Origin: JBBARC01 sp040400005
GTDB lineage: Bacteria; Pseudomonadota; Alphaproteobacteria; Acetobacterales; Acetobacteraceae
Direction: 5' to 3'
DNA: 64,000 nucleotides
Assembly (NCBI GenBank): GCA_040400005.1
Contig: JBBARC010000004.1
Span: forward strand, 43,925 to 107,924
A model generated the notes under the pieces. That model saw only the letters and a program-made list of their open reading frames with translations, did not search any database and was not told where the DNA came from. This document shows positions 24,599 through 33,374 of this stretch, piece by piece. The position numbers and the translations under genes are program-made. Every line of letters starts with the position of its first letter. Position 1 is the stretch's first letter.

Positions 24599-24983
24599 TC
24601 GTGCCGCAAGGGGCCGTGCTGCGCTGGTTTGCGCATTTTGCACGGCCGGTATCACCACATCGTGTTGCAATCAAGGGTTGTTGGGCGGCACGCTATAAAA
24701 TCTGAACCCCAGCGTACTTGCCGCGTTCAGCAAGGCCGGGCTTGCCGGCAGGATGCGAAATATCGGCCTGGATGGCGGCCTGTTGGCGCCAGACATAAAT
24801 TATCAGCACACGGCATGCGTGCAACCATAATTTTAGTATCACCGTAAGTTGTATTTTGGTGTGAAATCGTAAGATTTTTTTATGTTCAACATATGTATTA
24901 ATGAAATACACACTGACTATTATGTTTGCTGCCTGTAGGCGGTGTCGTGGCGACGCGCCTGATCAGCAAACACTGAGGACCGA
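24599..24983. other. AT-rich intergenic region upstream of the 1205-residue protein
   Basis: 385 bp with no credible gene. Its second half (about 24790-24940) is clearly AT-rich relative to the flanks. A Shine-Dalgarno-like GAGGA lies at 24976-24980, five bases before the ATG at 24984. Several A/T hexamers could serve as -10 elements, but I could not pick one convincing -35/-10 pair. Confidence 0.6.
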
Positions 24984-27900
24984 ATGAGCAGTATTTCCTG
25001 GAAAATACCGGCAAGTGGCACGTGGTCGCTTGCCACCAATTGGGCCAGCACTGCGGTGCCGGGGGCCGCCGATGCGGCGGTGATCGCGGGTAACGGCAGT
25101 GCGGCGGGCTACGCCGTTACGATCGATGCGCCGGCGGCGCTAGCCGGGCTTACGCTTGCCGATAGCAGTGCCACACTGGCTGTTGGCGGCGTGCTCAGCG
25201 TTGCCGGCACCATTGCGCTTGGCGCCGGCACGCTGGCGTTAACCAGCAGCTTATCCGGCGGCACCCTGGCGCAGACCGGCGGTCATTTCACCTCATTTGG
25301 TGGCACGCTGAGCCATGTTACCGTGCAGGGAACTTTGTCGCTCGCGGCGGATCGCCTGCAATCGTTGCATATTGCTGGCGGAATTACCTTTGCCAGCAAT
25401 GCCGTGCTCAATGATGGTATCGCCCTGCTGCTGGATGATGCCAAAACAAATTTTGATAACGTTACGGTAAACTTTACCGGCGGCCTGGGCATTGGCATTA
25501 CTGGAACCGGCACCCAAGCGCTGGTCCTGGGGCCGCAATTTATTAGTAACGATGTTGCCGGCGGCACGATCAGTGTTGTGGCGGGTGTCACCAACGCCGG
25601 CACCATACTGGCGGCAAAATCCGGCAGTAACTTCGCCATCAACACCAAAGTCTTTACTAATTCCGGCACGGTTGCAGTCAGCAACGGCGATAAATTTTAT
25701 ATCGGCGGCCATGATGACCTGTTAACGAGCGGCAAAATTGTCAACACCGGCAGCATCAGCGCCACCGGTAGTGCAACGCTGCTGGTGCTCGATGCTAATG
25801 CAACATCACAATTTGGCCGGGTTGCGGTATCCAATGGTGCCACCCTGGAACTGATTGGCGGCAGCACCTACAGAAATAGCGGCACCAATCGCTTTTCTAT
25901 TCCCGGCAGTCTTACCTATGCCGGCGGCGTGCTCGCCCTGGGCGGCACGCTCACCAATAGCGGCACCATCGTTACTAGTGCGGCAGTCACCGGGGTGATC
26001 GATCAGGCGGGGGCTACCGGCGTTGCGATCACCGGCGGCACGGTGGTCGATGCCGCCGGCTTGCTGCGCGTGGCGTCCCTGCGTGACGTCACGTACCGCG
26101 GCACGTTGAACGCGGCTTTAGATTTTTCGAGCGCGATCAGCCTGCTGGGCACAACAACCCTGACCGACACCACCGGCACCGGCGCCGGTGCTCTGGTCAT
26201 TTCCGGCGTGCTGGCCACTGTTTTGCTCGATGGCAGCGCGGCCTTTCCGTATGGCGGGCGTATTTCGTTTGCCGGTGCCTATGAAACCCTCAGCCTCACC
26301 GGCACAACGCTGGATAATGTGCAAATTGCCATTGGCACTGGCGCGCAGAGCGTGGAAATCAACGGCGGCACACTTGCCCATGATCTCACCTTGGGCAGCC
26401 GAACGCTGATTGCCGATTATGGTGGGAATCACACCTTCGCGATCGGTACAGTTGCGATCAAAGGTAAGGGCGGCGGTAGTCTCACCAATAATGGCACGAT
26501 CATCGCCGCATCAGCGGCCAATACGATGACCCTGCTTGCCGAAGGCAGCTTCACCAATACCGGCACAATTGCGATCAGCAACGGCGAAACCCTTAAAATT
26601 ATGCCGCATGGTGCGTTTACCAATACCGGGGTGATTAGCGTTACTGGTACCGGATCGGTGCTGGCGCTCGATCCCGGCAGTTTCGCGCCCGGGAATGCGA
26701 TTAGCATTACAAATGGCGCGGAGCTGGATATTTTTGTCGGCAACAAGGCCGGCGCCTATCAGAACAGTGGCATCAATACGCTGAGCGTTGCCGGTGCGAT
26801 CAGCAATGCCGGCGGAACCGTGGCGCTCGGCGGCACCATCACTAATACCGGAACGTTGATCACCAGTGCGGCGCTGATCGGCGCCAGCGCCAGTGTTGTC
26901 GGTGGCACGGTGATCGATGCCAGCGGGCGGTTTGCGGTTGGTGGCGACCTCACCAACGTCACTTATCGCGGCGCCATCAACCTCACCAGCTTGAACGACA
27001 CGCTTAGCCTGCATGGCACCGATACCTTTGCCGGTGCCGTAGGTGGCACTCCAGGGGTAATTAACATCACCGGCGTATTTTCGGCGCTGAGTGTCGCTGG
27101 CGGCAGTGTCATCAACTTGGGCACCGCGGCACCAGGTGGTGCTGGCACGATCAATTTAACCGGCACCAACGCTGTGTTGAACGTAAAAGCGGCGACCGTT
27201 GCCAGCACAACCGTGCTCGATAATGCCGTGATAAACTTCGGATCATCTGCTGGTGGCGCTGCAAGTTTGGCGATTAGCGCGCGTAGCAACCTGACCTTAG
27301 GCAAGCACCTCAATCTGGCCGAACAAGCCGCCGGCGCCAATGGCGCTATCCTGTTCTTTGCCGGTACTGGCTGTAATTTTGTCAATAACGGCACGATATC
27401 GCTAAGCGGTAATGCCAGCACGCTCACCGCGCGGGCGTTTTTTCAAACCAACACCAGCTATGGGCTACTGAGCAATGCAGGCACCATCGCGATTAGCAAT
27501 GCCGCCACCTTTGCCGTGACCACAGCAAATTTTTCCAGTGCGGGGCTGGTGAACATCAGTGGCAGCCAGTCGGCGCTGGACCTGCGTGCGGCCATTGGGT
27601 TTAAAAATCTGGCGGCCAGCACGCTCACCGGTGGCACGTACGCACTAAGTGCCGGCGGCGTACTGCAGTTGCAAACCGGCACGCATATCGCAACCCTTGC
27701 CGCCGACATCACACTCAATGGCGCCGGCACCGCGGTGCAGGCGCAAACCAGTGCCAGCAGCACAAGCCAGGTAACGCTGGAAACAACGCTGGCCTCGATC
27801 AGCGCCAAGGGGGCGCTGCGGGTGCTGGGCGGGCGCGGTTACACGGCAACAACGGCCATTGCCAATAGCGGCATCGTGCAGCTTGGCGGTGGTGTTTTCG

Positions 27901-28601
27901 CAACCGGTGCAGTGTCAGTGGCGGCAACAGGCGTGGTGCTAGGCTATGGCCGGGTGACCGGCGCTATTGCCGATGGCGGGCGGATCGAAGCGCAGGGCGG
28001 CACGCTGGTGATCGCCCAAAGCATTGGCGGGGCAGGGATGTTACAAATTGATAGCGGTGCCACACTGGTTTTGGCCGGCAGCGCGGCTAGCGGGCTAAGC
28101 GTTGCCTTCACCGGCACCGGCGATACCCTAAAATTGGATCAGGCGGCCGGGTTTGCTGCCAAAATAAGCGGTTTTGCTGCCACCGACAGGCTCGACCTGT
28201 CCGGTATCACCGCCACATCGGCCAGCGTCACGGGCACGCTGCTTACGATAAGTGAAAGCAATGGATCCAGCCTTACCCTTACCCTGGCAGCACCGTTAAG
28301 CGGCGTGTCGCTGGCGGTCAGCGGCGATGGCGCCGGCGGCAGTTTTATTACCGCCAATACCGCCGCCATGCGTTTTGTTGCCGGCACCACCGCACTGGCT
28401 ACCGTTTTGGCGCAACCCAGCCTGGGTGATCTTGCCGCCACGTTGCCGGTGATTGGCCACGTGCATGATGTGGCGGTTCATCCCACCGGCGTTATCACCG
28501 CAGGCTTGCTACACGCGCCGGGCTACGACCCCGTTGGGCTTTATAGCGTCCACCAGCACGACAGTTTTTACCCGGTCTTGCACACACTGCACGCGGGCTA
28601 A
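24984..28601 (+). CDS. Large repetitive beta-structure surface/secreted protein
   Basis: 1205 residues, dominated by degenerate repeats rich in Gly, Ala, Ser, Thr and Asn, with recurring TNTGTIAISN- and GGTLTNSGTI-like units. These are typical of right-handed beta-helix adhesins and autotransporter passengers. The N-terminus reads SISWKIPASGTWSLATNWAS, a W-rich opening seen in beta-strand-repeat proteins of Rhodospirillales. No signal peptide, membrane anchor, RTX nonapeptides or C-terminal beta-barrel is visible. The last 55 residues are His-rich and may be a secretion or attachment tail. Export is probably by type I secretion or an unrecognised route. Exact function unknown. Its stop overlaps that of the convergent hydratase gene. 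Confidence 0.75.
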   Translation: MSSISWKIPASGTWSLATNWASTAVPGAADAAVIAGNGSAAGYAVTIDAPAALAGLTLADSSATLAVGGVLSVAGTIALGAGTLALTSSLSGGTLAQTGGHFTSFGGTLSHVTVQGTLSLAADRLQSLHIAGGITFASNAVLNDGIALLLDDAKTNFDNVTVNFTGGLGIGITGTGTQALVLGPQFISNDVAGGTISVVAGVTNAGTILAAKSGSNFAINTKVFTNSGTVAVSNGDKFYIGGHDDLLTSGKIVNTGSISATGSATLLVLDANATSQFGRVAVSNGATLELIGGSTYRNSGTNRFSIPGSLTYAGGVLALGGTLTNSGTIVTSAAVTGVIDQAGATGVAITGGTVVDAAGLLRVASLRDVTYRGTLNAALDFSSAISLLGTTTLTDTTGTGAGALVISGVLATVLLDGSAAFPYGGRISFAGAYETLSLTGTTLDNVQIAIGTGAQSVEINGGTLAHDLTLGSRTLIADYGGNHTFAIGTVAIKGKGGGSLTNNGTIIAASAANTMTLLAEGSFTNTGTIAISNGETLKIMPHGAFTNTGVISVTGTGSVLALDPGSFAPGNAISITNGAELDIFVGNKAGAYQNSGINTLSVAGAISNAGGTVALGGTITNTGTLITSAALIGASASVVGGTVIDASGRFAVGGDLTNVTYRGAINLTSLNDTLSLHGTDTFAGAVGGTPGVINITGVFSALSVAGGSVINLGTAAPGGAGTINLTGTNAVLNVKAATVASTTVLDNAVINFGSSAGGAASLAISARSNLTLGKHLNLAEQAAGANGAILFFAGTGCNFVNNGTISLSGNASTLTARAFFQTNTSYGLLSNAGTIAISNAATFAVTTANFSSAGLVNISGSQSALDLRAAIGFKNLAASTLTGGTYALSAGGVLQLQTGTHIATLAADITLNGAGTAVQAQTSASSTSQVTLETTLASISAKGALRVLGGRGYTATTAIANSGIVQLGGGVFATGAVSVAATGVVLGYGRVTGAIADGGRIEAQGGTLVIAQSIGGAGMLQIDSGATLVLAGSAASGLSVAFTGTGDTLKLDQAAGFAAKISGFAATDRLDLSGITATSASVTGTLLTISESNGSSLTLTLAAPLSGVSLAVSGDGAGGSFITANTAAMRFVAGTTALATVLAQPSLGDLAATLPVIGHVHDVAVHPTGVITAGLLHAPGYDPVGLYSVHQHDSFYPVLHTLHAG

Positions 28602-29383
28602 ACGAACCGCAGGGTAACCACGGGGAACCCGTCAAACGCTGTGCTGATGGGTTCGCCAATGCCGGCTGCGGTTTTGCCGGTCCATGATCCGCAGGTAACA
28701 ATCTGGCCTGCGCGCAAGCCGCCCCATGGCACCGCGCCGTCATTAGCTAAAAACATCACCAGGCGGATCATATCCCCCGCCGGGTTGCCGGTGGCGAGCT
28801 TGTAGCTGTCGCCCACGGTTTGGCGCACAGTTACGTGACTAAAATCAATTTGGTGCCAACCCGGCAGAGGTGGGCCCAGGATGTACGCACCGTTTTGAAT
28901 GCTGTCGGCCAGCATGGATATCGCATCAATGGATGCGGGGTCGCGAAAGCGCGATTGCAGTATTTCGATGCCGGCGTGGCAACTGGCAATGGCGGTAAGA
29001 ATGTCGTCGCGCGTGTAAAGTGCATCGCGCGGCGGCAGATCGGTGCCCAGGCAAAAGGCGATTTCAGATTCAATTTCGCGCTGGGTAAAATCTGCGGCCG
29101 GCACTGTCGCCGCGGGGTGCCGCACCAGTGATGCGGCCAACAGCGGGGCGCAGGATGGCGGCGCATCTGGCCCAGCGGCGCCCACCTTGAAGCCGCCGAT
29201 AGTGCCCAGGTTTGCAACAATCTCGCGTTGAATGGCGTAAGCATCAGCCTCGGTTCGCGGGCGCAGATCGTCGGGCAGGGCATCGATTGGCCCGGTTTGG
29301 CGCGCCGCCACTAGCAGGGCTGCCGCTTGCGATATGGCAGATAATCGTGCCGGTGCGGCAGTTGGGTGCATTCCCTGTGTCAT
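28598..29383 (-). CDS. 2-keto-4-pentenoate hydratase family protein
   Basis: 261 residues of the fumarylacetoacetate-hydrolase/MhpD fold. Metal-binding acidic residues are seen in REIESEIAFCLG, and CHAGIEILQSRF and GWHQIDFSHVTVRQ belong to the hydratase core. Enzymes of this group hydrate 2-hydroxypenta-2,4-dienoate or decarboxylate oxalocrotonate-type acids in aromatic catabolism. No other meta-cleavage genes are nearby, so the physiological substrate is unclear. Convergent with the large beta-repeat gene; the stop codons share two bases. Confidence 0.85.
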   Translation of the reverse strand: MTQGMHPTAAPARLSAISQAAALLVAARQTGPIDALPDDLRPRTEADAYAIQREIVANLGTIGGFKVGAAGPDAPPSCAPLLAASLVRHPAATVPAADFTQREIESEIAFCLGTDLPPRDALYTRDDILTAIASCHAGIEILQSRFRDPASIDAISMLADSIQNGAYILGPPLPGWHQIDFSHVTVRQTVGDSYKLATGNPAGDMIRLVMFLANDGAVPWGGLRAGQIVTCGSWTGKTAAGIGEPISTAFDGFPVVTLRFV

Positions 29384-29489
29384 TGTTTTTTCATAGCCTT
29401 ATCATTCTTGTGTGCCGCCCGGCCCGGCCCGACTCTTGGGGCTTGGGCTTGGGGCTTGGGCCGGTGCGCTAAGCTTTTTGAGGGTACTC

Positions 29490-29681
29490 ATGGCCAAAAC
29501 CACACCAGCGGCAAAGACCGCTAGAAGCAAGGCTAAACCCAATCTTGCGGCCGAGGCAAAGCCCGATAAAGCAAAACCCATTAAAGCAAAATCGCGGCGA
29601 TCGGCGGCGGCACCGGCCCCTGTGGCGGCGTTATCCGAACGCACCCGGCGGCAAAGTGCGTGTCGCCGGATCGCGTTTTAA
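29490..29681 (+). CDS. Small lysine/alanine-rich basic protein (uncertain)
   Basis: 63 residues from ATG 29490, preceded by GAGGG at 29480-29484. The first 40 residues are Lys/Ala/Pro-rich (AKTTPAAKTARSKAKP and AKPDKAKPIKAKSRR), resembling histone-H1-like bacterial basic proteins. It overlaps the 3' end of mrdA on the other strand by 51 bp. No conserved family is recognised. The opposite strand (29402-29644) also has an open frame with a hydrophobic segment, so the coding strand is not certain. Confidence 0.35.
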   Translation: MAKTTPAAKTARSKAKPNLAAEAKPDKAKPIKAKSRRSAAAPAPVAALSERTRRQSACRRIAF

Positions 29682-31475
29682 GGCAAGCGCCATCACGTCT
29701 TTGGCCAAAGGGGCGGCAACATCAGCGCCGGCATTGCCGTGTTCCACCACCACCGCCACGGCATAGCGCGGCGCATCGTAAGGGGCAAAACACACAAACA
29801 GCGCGTGCGGGCGAAATTCCCAGGGCAGGCGGGCCGAATTAAATTGCCCGTGTTCACGTGCCCAGCGCGATACCCGGCGCACCTGGCTTGATCCGGTTTT
29901 ACCGGCCAGCAGCACCGATGCCATGCGCGCTTTGGGTGCCGTGCCACCCACCTCGTTCACCACCGCAAACATGCCGCCGCGCACCGCTTGTAAATCGGCT
30001 TCCGGTATCACCAAGGCTGCCACATCCTCGGGCCGCACACCCAGCTGCATATCGCCGCCGATCATGCGTGTTACATGCGGTTTTACCGCGCGGCCGGTAG
30101 CAATGCGCGCGGTATAAGTGGCCAACTGCAAGGGCGTCGCCAGCACATAACCCTGGCCAATACCGCTCACAATTGAATCGCCCACGCCCCATTTATGCCC
30201 GCGGCGCGCGCGCCAGGCCGGGGTCGGGATCAGGCCGTTGCGGGCACCGGGCAGATCAATGCCGCAATCCACCCCCATGCCCAATTCGCCCGCCACCGCC
30301 GCAATAGTTTCGGGTCCAGCACGGCGCGCCACTTCATAAAAAAACACATCGCACGAATGTTTCAGCGCACCGTGCAGATCAAGCGCCCCGTGGCCAGATT
30401 TTTTCCAGCAGTGAAACCGCGTATCGCCAAGATCGAGATGCCCTGGGCAGTTGATCCGGTCGCCTGCGGTAATCACGCCCGCCCGCAATCCGGCAAGCCC
30501 CACCGCCATTTTAAATGTTGATCCCGGCGGGTACACCCCGGCGGTTGCTTTGTTAATCAGCGGCGTGCGGCGATTGCTGGTCCATTCCGCCCATTGGCTT
30601 TGCGAAATGCCGCTATCAAACAGGGCGGGATCAAAACTCGGTGTGGTGGTCATCGCCAGCACTTCGCCATTGGTGCAATCCAGCACCACGGCACAGGCGG
30701 TTTCATCGCCCAAACGGGCCAGCACATCACGCTGTAATTGGCTATCGATGGTCAGCCCGACGCTATCACCGGCCACCCCTTCGCTGCGTTCCAGCTCGCG
30801 CACGGCGCGGCCGACGGCGTTCACCTCCACCTGCACTTCACCGGCGTCCCCACGCAAAGCCTCTTCGTGAAATTGCTCGACCCCGGCACGGCCAATACGC
30901 ACACCAGGCAGTGCCAGCACGGGATCATCACCCACATCATCTTCACTCGGCGGGGCGACATAGCCCACCACATGGGCCAAATCGGGCCCCAGCGGATATT
31001 GCCGCGTGGTGCCGACATCAACGATAATACCGGGCAGATCGGGGGCGGCCACTTCGATGCGGGCCATTTCTTCCCAGCTTAAAAATTCGCGCACGGTGAC
31101 CGGAATAAATTTACGTGACCGCCCAGCTTGCAGCAGAATCCGCGCAAGTTCTCTGGGCTCGAGCGGCACGATTTTGCTGAAGGCTTGCAGCGTGAGCGCG
31201 GGATCGGTGGTTTGATCGGCCAGCAGCAACACCCGCCAATTGAGCTTGTTGCCGGCCAGGGTCACGCCAAACCGATCCAGAATCGGCCCGCGCGGCGCCG
31301 CGATCAGCCGCGCACTCACCCGATTGTTTTCGGCCAAAGTCGCGTATTTGGCGCCATCGCGCACCTGCACCTGGTAAAGCTTGGCGGCCAAAAACCCCAG
31401 CACCCCGGTTTGGGCGGCCATCATCACCAGCGCCCGGCGGGTAAAAATAGACGTGCGTTCCCCATCACGTTTCAT
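29631..31475 (-). CDS. mrdA: Penicillin-binding protein 2 (elongasome transpeptidase)
   Basis: 614 residues. A short cytoplasmic tail and one membrane helix (about 14-33) precede the dimerisation domain (RGPILDRFGVTLA) and a transpeptidase domain. The catalytic motifs are STFK (Ser319, Lys322), SCD (374-376) and KTG in LLAGKTGSSQV. PBP2 cross-links peptidoglycan for side-wall elongation with RodA and MreBCD. It lies downstream of mreC-mreD with the T-rich repeat copy C between mreD and mrdA. rodA, often the next gene, is absent; a hydratase follows instead. Confidence 0.97.
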   Translation of the reverse strand: MKRDGERTSIFTRRALVMMAAQTGVLGFLAAKLYQVQVRDGAKYATLAENNRVSARLIAAPRGPILDRFGVTLAGNKLNWRVLLLADQTTDPALTLQAFSKIVPLEPRELARILLQAGRSRKFIPVTVREFLSWEEMARIEVAAPDLPGIIVDVGTTRQYPLGPDLAHVVGYVAPPSEDDVGDDPVLALPGVRIGRAGVEQFHEEALRGDAGEVQVEVNAVGRAVRELERSEGVAGDSVGLTIDSQLQRDVLARLGDETACAVVLDCTNGEVLAMTTTPSFDPALFDSGISQSQWAEWTSNRRTPLINKATAGVYPPGSTFKMAVGLAGLRAGVITAGDRINCPGHLDLGDTRFHCWKKSGHGALDLHGALKHSCDVFFYEVARRAGPETIAAVAGELGMGVDCGIDLPGARNGLIPTPAWRARRGHKWGVGDSIVSGIGQGYVLATPLQLATYTARIATGRAVKPHVTRMIGGDMQLGVRPEDVAALVIPEADLQAVRGGMFAVVNEVGGTAPKARMASVLLAGKTGSSQVRRVSRWAREHGQFNSARLPWEFRPHALFVCFAPYDAPRYAVAVVVEHGNAGADVAAPLAKDVMALALKRDPATRTLPPGAFG

Positions 31476-31505
31476 CGGCGCACGCGGCGGCGGCCCCCCA
31501 GCCCC

Positions 31506-31685
31506 AGGGCAATCGGGTGAAAGTAAGAGCTTTCTTTTTGACTTCCGAAAAAAGAAACAAAAAAGACGTTTTTACGCTGGTTCGGCGAACGCGGTGGCAG
31601 GGTTGCCCCGGTCCCCGCATAATAAAAGTCTTTTTGCTTCTTTTTCTTCAGAAAAAGAAGTGTCTTACTTTCTTCTGATTGCCCT
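31506..31685. repeat. T-rich inverted-repeat element, copy C (complete)
   Basis: 180 bp bounded by AGGGCAATCGGGTGAA and GATTGCCCT, with the centre ACGCTGGTTCGGCGAACGCG and both T-rich arms. The left arm is partly decayed (TTTTTGACTTCCGAAAAAAG). It separates mreD from mrdA, which share the minus strand, so it could attenuate or terminate transcription within a cell-shape operon. Confidence 0.9.
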
Positions 31686-31701
31686 TCCCCAAAACCCACC
31701 A

Positions 31702-32250
31702 TCAAGCCCGCTCAGGTGCTGCAAGCCCGCGATGGGCCCGGGTCAGCACCACGGCCAGCAGCGGATAAACCCCCACCGCCACGGCAAAGCCAAACACCGC
31801 CGGTGCCGGCGAAAACAGCCGCCAGGTCAGCGCGGTCACAATCACGTAGTTCAGCAAGCCAGCGCCCGCGGCGATGGCGATAAACACCAGCCAGACGAAC
31901 AAAAACCCCTCGCGCGCCAGGGTGAAGCGGGCGCGCAAAGCGGTTGCGTGGGCAATCAGTAATATCAAGCTGGTGCCGCCGATCGGCGCCCCGGTGAGCA
32001 GATCGAGCAGCAGCCCGAGCAGAAACACAATCGGCGCCGGCATCGAACTGGGGCGGAACACCGACCAGAAATACACCGCCCCGAGGGCAAAGCCGCTTTG
32101 CAACTGGGGCTGGCCAGGCAGGCCGAACGGCGCCGATAGGGCGATCATCACCAGCGTGCTGCTCAGCACCGGAAACAGATAGCGCGCGGTCACATCCAAA
32201 TGGTGGGTGAGGCTTAGTCTCGGGCGAATGCCCGGTCTTTTATCGCTCAT
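31702..32250 (-). CDS. mreD: Rod shape-determining protein MreD
   Basis: 182 residues with five or six hydrophobic helices. VFLLGLLLDLLTGAPIGGTSLILL is the conserved MreD motif region. It is an inner-membrane scaffold linking MreC with the elongation machinery. The start ATG at 32250 is the third of three CAT-strand start codons created by a 28-bp tandem triplication. The ATGs at 32306 and 32278 lead only to 12-residue frames that stop just past the next ATG. The first (32306) overlaps the mreC stop as ATGA, the expected ancestral mreD start. Confidence 0.93.
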   Translation of the reverse strand: MSDKRPGIRPRLSLTHHLDVTARYLFPVLSSTLVMIALSAPFGLPGQPQLQSGFALGAVYFWSVFRPSSMPAPIVFLLGLLLDLLTGAPIGGTSLILLIAHATALRARFTLAREGFLFVWLVFIAIAAGAGLLNYVIVTALTWRLFSPAPAVFGFAVAVGVYPLLAVVLTRAHRGLAAPERA

Positions 32251-32307
32251 GGCGAATGCCCGGTCTTTTATCGCTCATGGCGAATGCCCGGTATCCTGTC
32301 ACTCATG
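32224..32307 (-). repeat. 28-bp tandem triplication at the mreC/mreD junction
   Basis: Units 32224-32251, 32252-32279 and 32280-32307. The first two are identical and the third differs at several positions. Each contains an ATGAGYGAYA start region on the minus strand. Because 28 is not a multiple of three, each copy shifts the frame. Two minicistrons result, each ending at TAA seven bases past the next ATG, so re-initiation could pass ribosomes down to the real mreD start. Confidence 0.92.
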
Positions 32308-33211
32308 GCGCGCGGGCGTTAGGCTTTGGCGCTGCGTCCATGCTGGCCGATGGGATCACGGTTTGCAGCCGGCCGGGCGCTTCGGGCGGGGTAATCCCGT
32401 CCAGCCCATAGTCAAATATGCGCAAAATCCCCAGCCGGTCGAGGTCGGCAGCGGGGGTTACTTCAGGGGTGCCATTGGCGTTCCAGCGCACCGTGCCCAC
32501 CGGCAACCCAGCGGGAAAGGCATTGGCCTCCGCCGTGGTCAGCACGCGCTCGCCTTCCTCGGGTCGCACCCCTTCGGGCAAAAACATCAGCCGCGGCCAG
32601 GCGGTGTTGGCGCCGGCCAGAATCGCCCGGCCGCGGCTATGTTCCAGCATCACCGGGATGCGGCTATTAATATCGGTAATCAGCAGCACGCGGGCGCTGC
32701 GATTGCCCACTTCGGTCACCCGCCCAACAATACCGTTGCCATCCAGCGCCACCTGATGCTTGCGCACACTGTGGTTGGGGCCAACCGACACCAGCACCGA
32801 TCGCGCATAAACCCCGCCCGCGTCCGCCACAACGCGCGCGGTAACGAAGGCAAGGCCGGGGTCGGGTAGCCAGTGCAGATTGGCTTTTAGCTCGGCATTT
32901 TCAGAATCCAACGCCATGGCGATGTCGTACCAGCGCCGCAGCCGGTCATTTTCCTTGCTCAGCTGCACATTTTCGCGGTGCAGCGCGCGCCATGATGCCA
33001 TGTTGGTGGCAAGCGCGCGCGCGGCGGTCAGCGGTGTGGCCAGGGCTGCATAGATCGGTGCCAGCGCATCGGCAGTGGACATACGTGCGCGTTCGCCCGC
33101 CACCGGCTGGGCGCGGCCGAGCAGCAGCAGCCCAAGGGAGGCCACGATCAGCAGGGGAAGGGCGAGCCGCGCCAGGGCTTGGCGGGCCTGGATGGACAGG
33201 CGAATCACCAC
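32303..33211 (-). CDS. mreC: Rod shape-determining protein MreC
   Basis: 302 residues. One N-terminal membrane helix (about 13-31) is followed by a coiled coil (about 75-105, WRALHRENVQLSKENDRLRR) and the periplasmic beta-domain with ARSVLVSVGPNHSVRKHQVA and GIVGRVTEVG. MreC binds PBP2 and activates elongation-specific peptidoglycan synthesis. mreB, usually immediately upstream, is not present; the upstream neighbour is an unrelated divergent gene. The C-terminus is Pro/Ala-rich. Confidence 0.95.
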   Translation of the reverse strand: MVIRLSIQARQALARLALPLLIVASLGLLLLGRAQPVAGERARMSTADALAPIYAALATPLTAARALATNMASWRALHRENVQLSKENDRLRRWYDIAMALDSENAELKANLHWLPDPGLAFVTARVVADAGGVYARSVLVSVGPNHSVRKHQVALDGNGIVGRVTEVGNRSARVLLITDINSRIPVMLEHSRGRAILAGANTAWPRLMFLPEGVRPEEGERVLTTAEANAFPAGLPVGTVRWNANGTPEVTPAADLDRLGILRIFDYGLDGITPPEAPGRLQTVIPSASMDAAPKPNARAP

Positions 33212-33301
33212 GCGAGGTTAGCGCAAAGCGGCGGGCGGTGACACCGGCCACGGTGGGGTGCGGGGAATAAATTGTGCGGCGGGTTCGTCCTTACCTGCAG
33301 T

Positions 33302-33343
33302 GGATAGTGCGGCGCCCCCCGGCGCGGCTATCCGCGCCTTTTT
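33302..33343 (+). terminator. Stem-loop followed by T-run upstream of the TIGR03118 gene
   Basis: GGATAG (33302-33307) pairs with CTATCC (33328-33333), enclosing GGCGCC-type inner pairing. GCGCC and five Ts follow. It is shaped like a rho-independent terminator reading on the plus strand, but no plus-strand gene ends nearby. It may be a leader attenuator for the gene at 33375, or may block read-through opposing mreC. Confidence 0.45.
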
Positions 33344-33374
33344 CCCGATGCAACTTTCTGGCAGGTGACACAAC

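Noticed and set aside
29402..29644. Minus-strand open frame with a hydrophobic stretch just after mrdA
   Set aside because: Ends close to the hydratase start and lies opposite a Lys-rich frame with a better ribosome site; the hydrophobic part is explained by antisense Lys codons. Not excluded with certainty.
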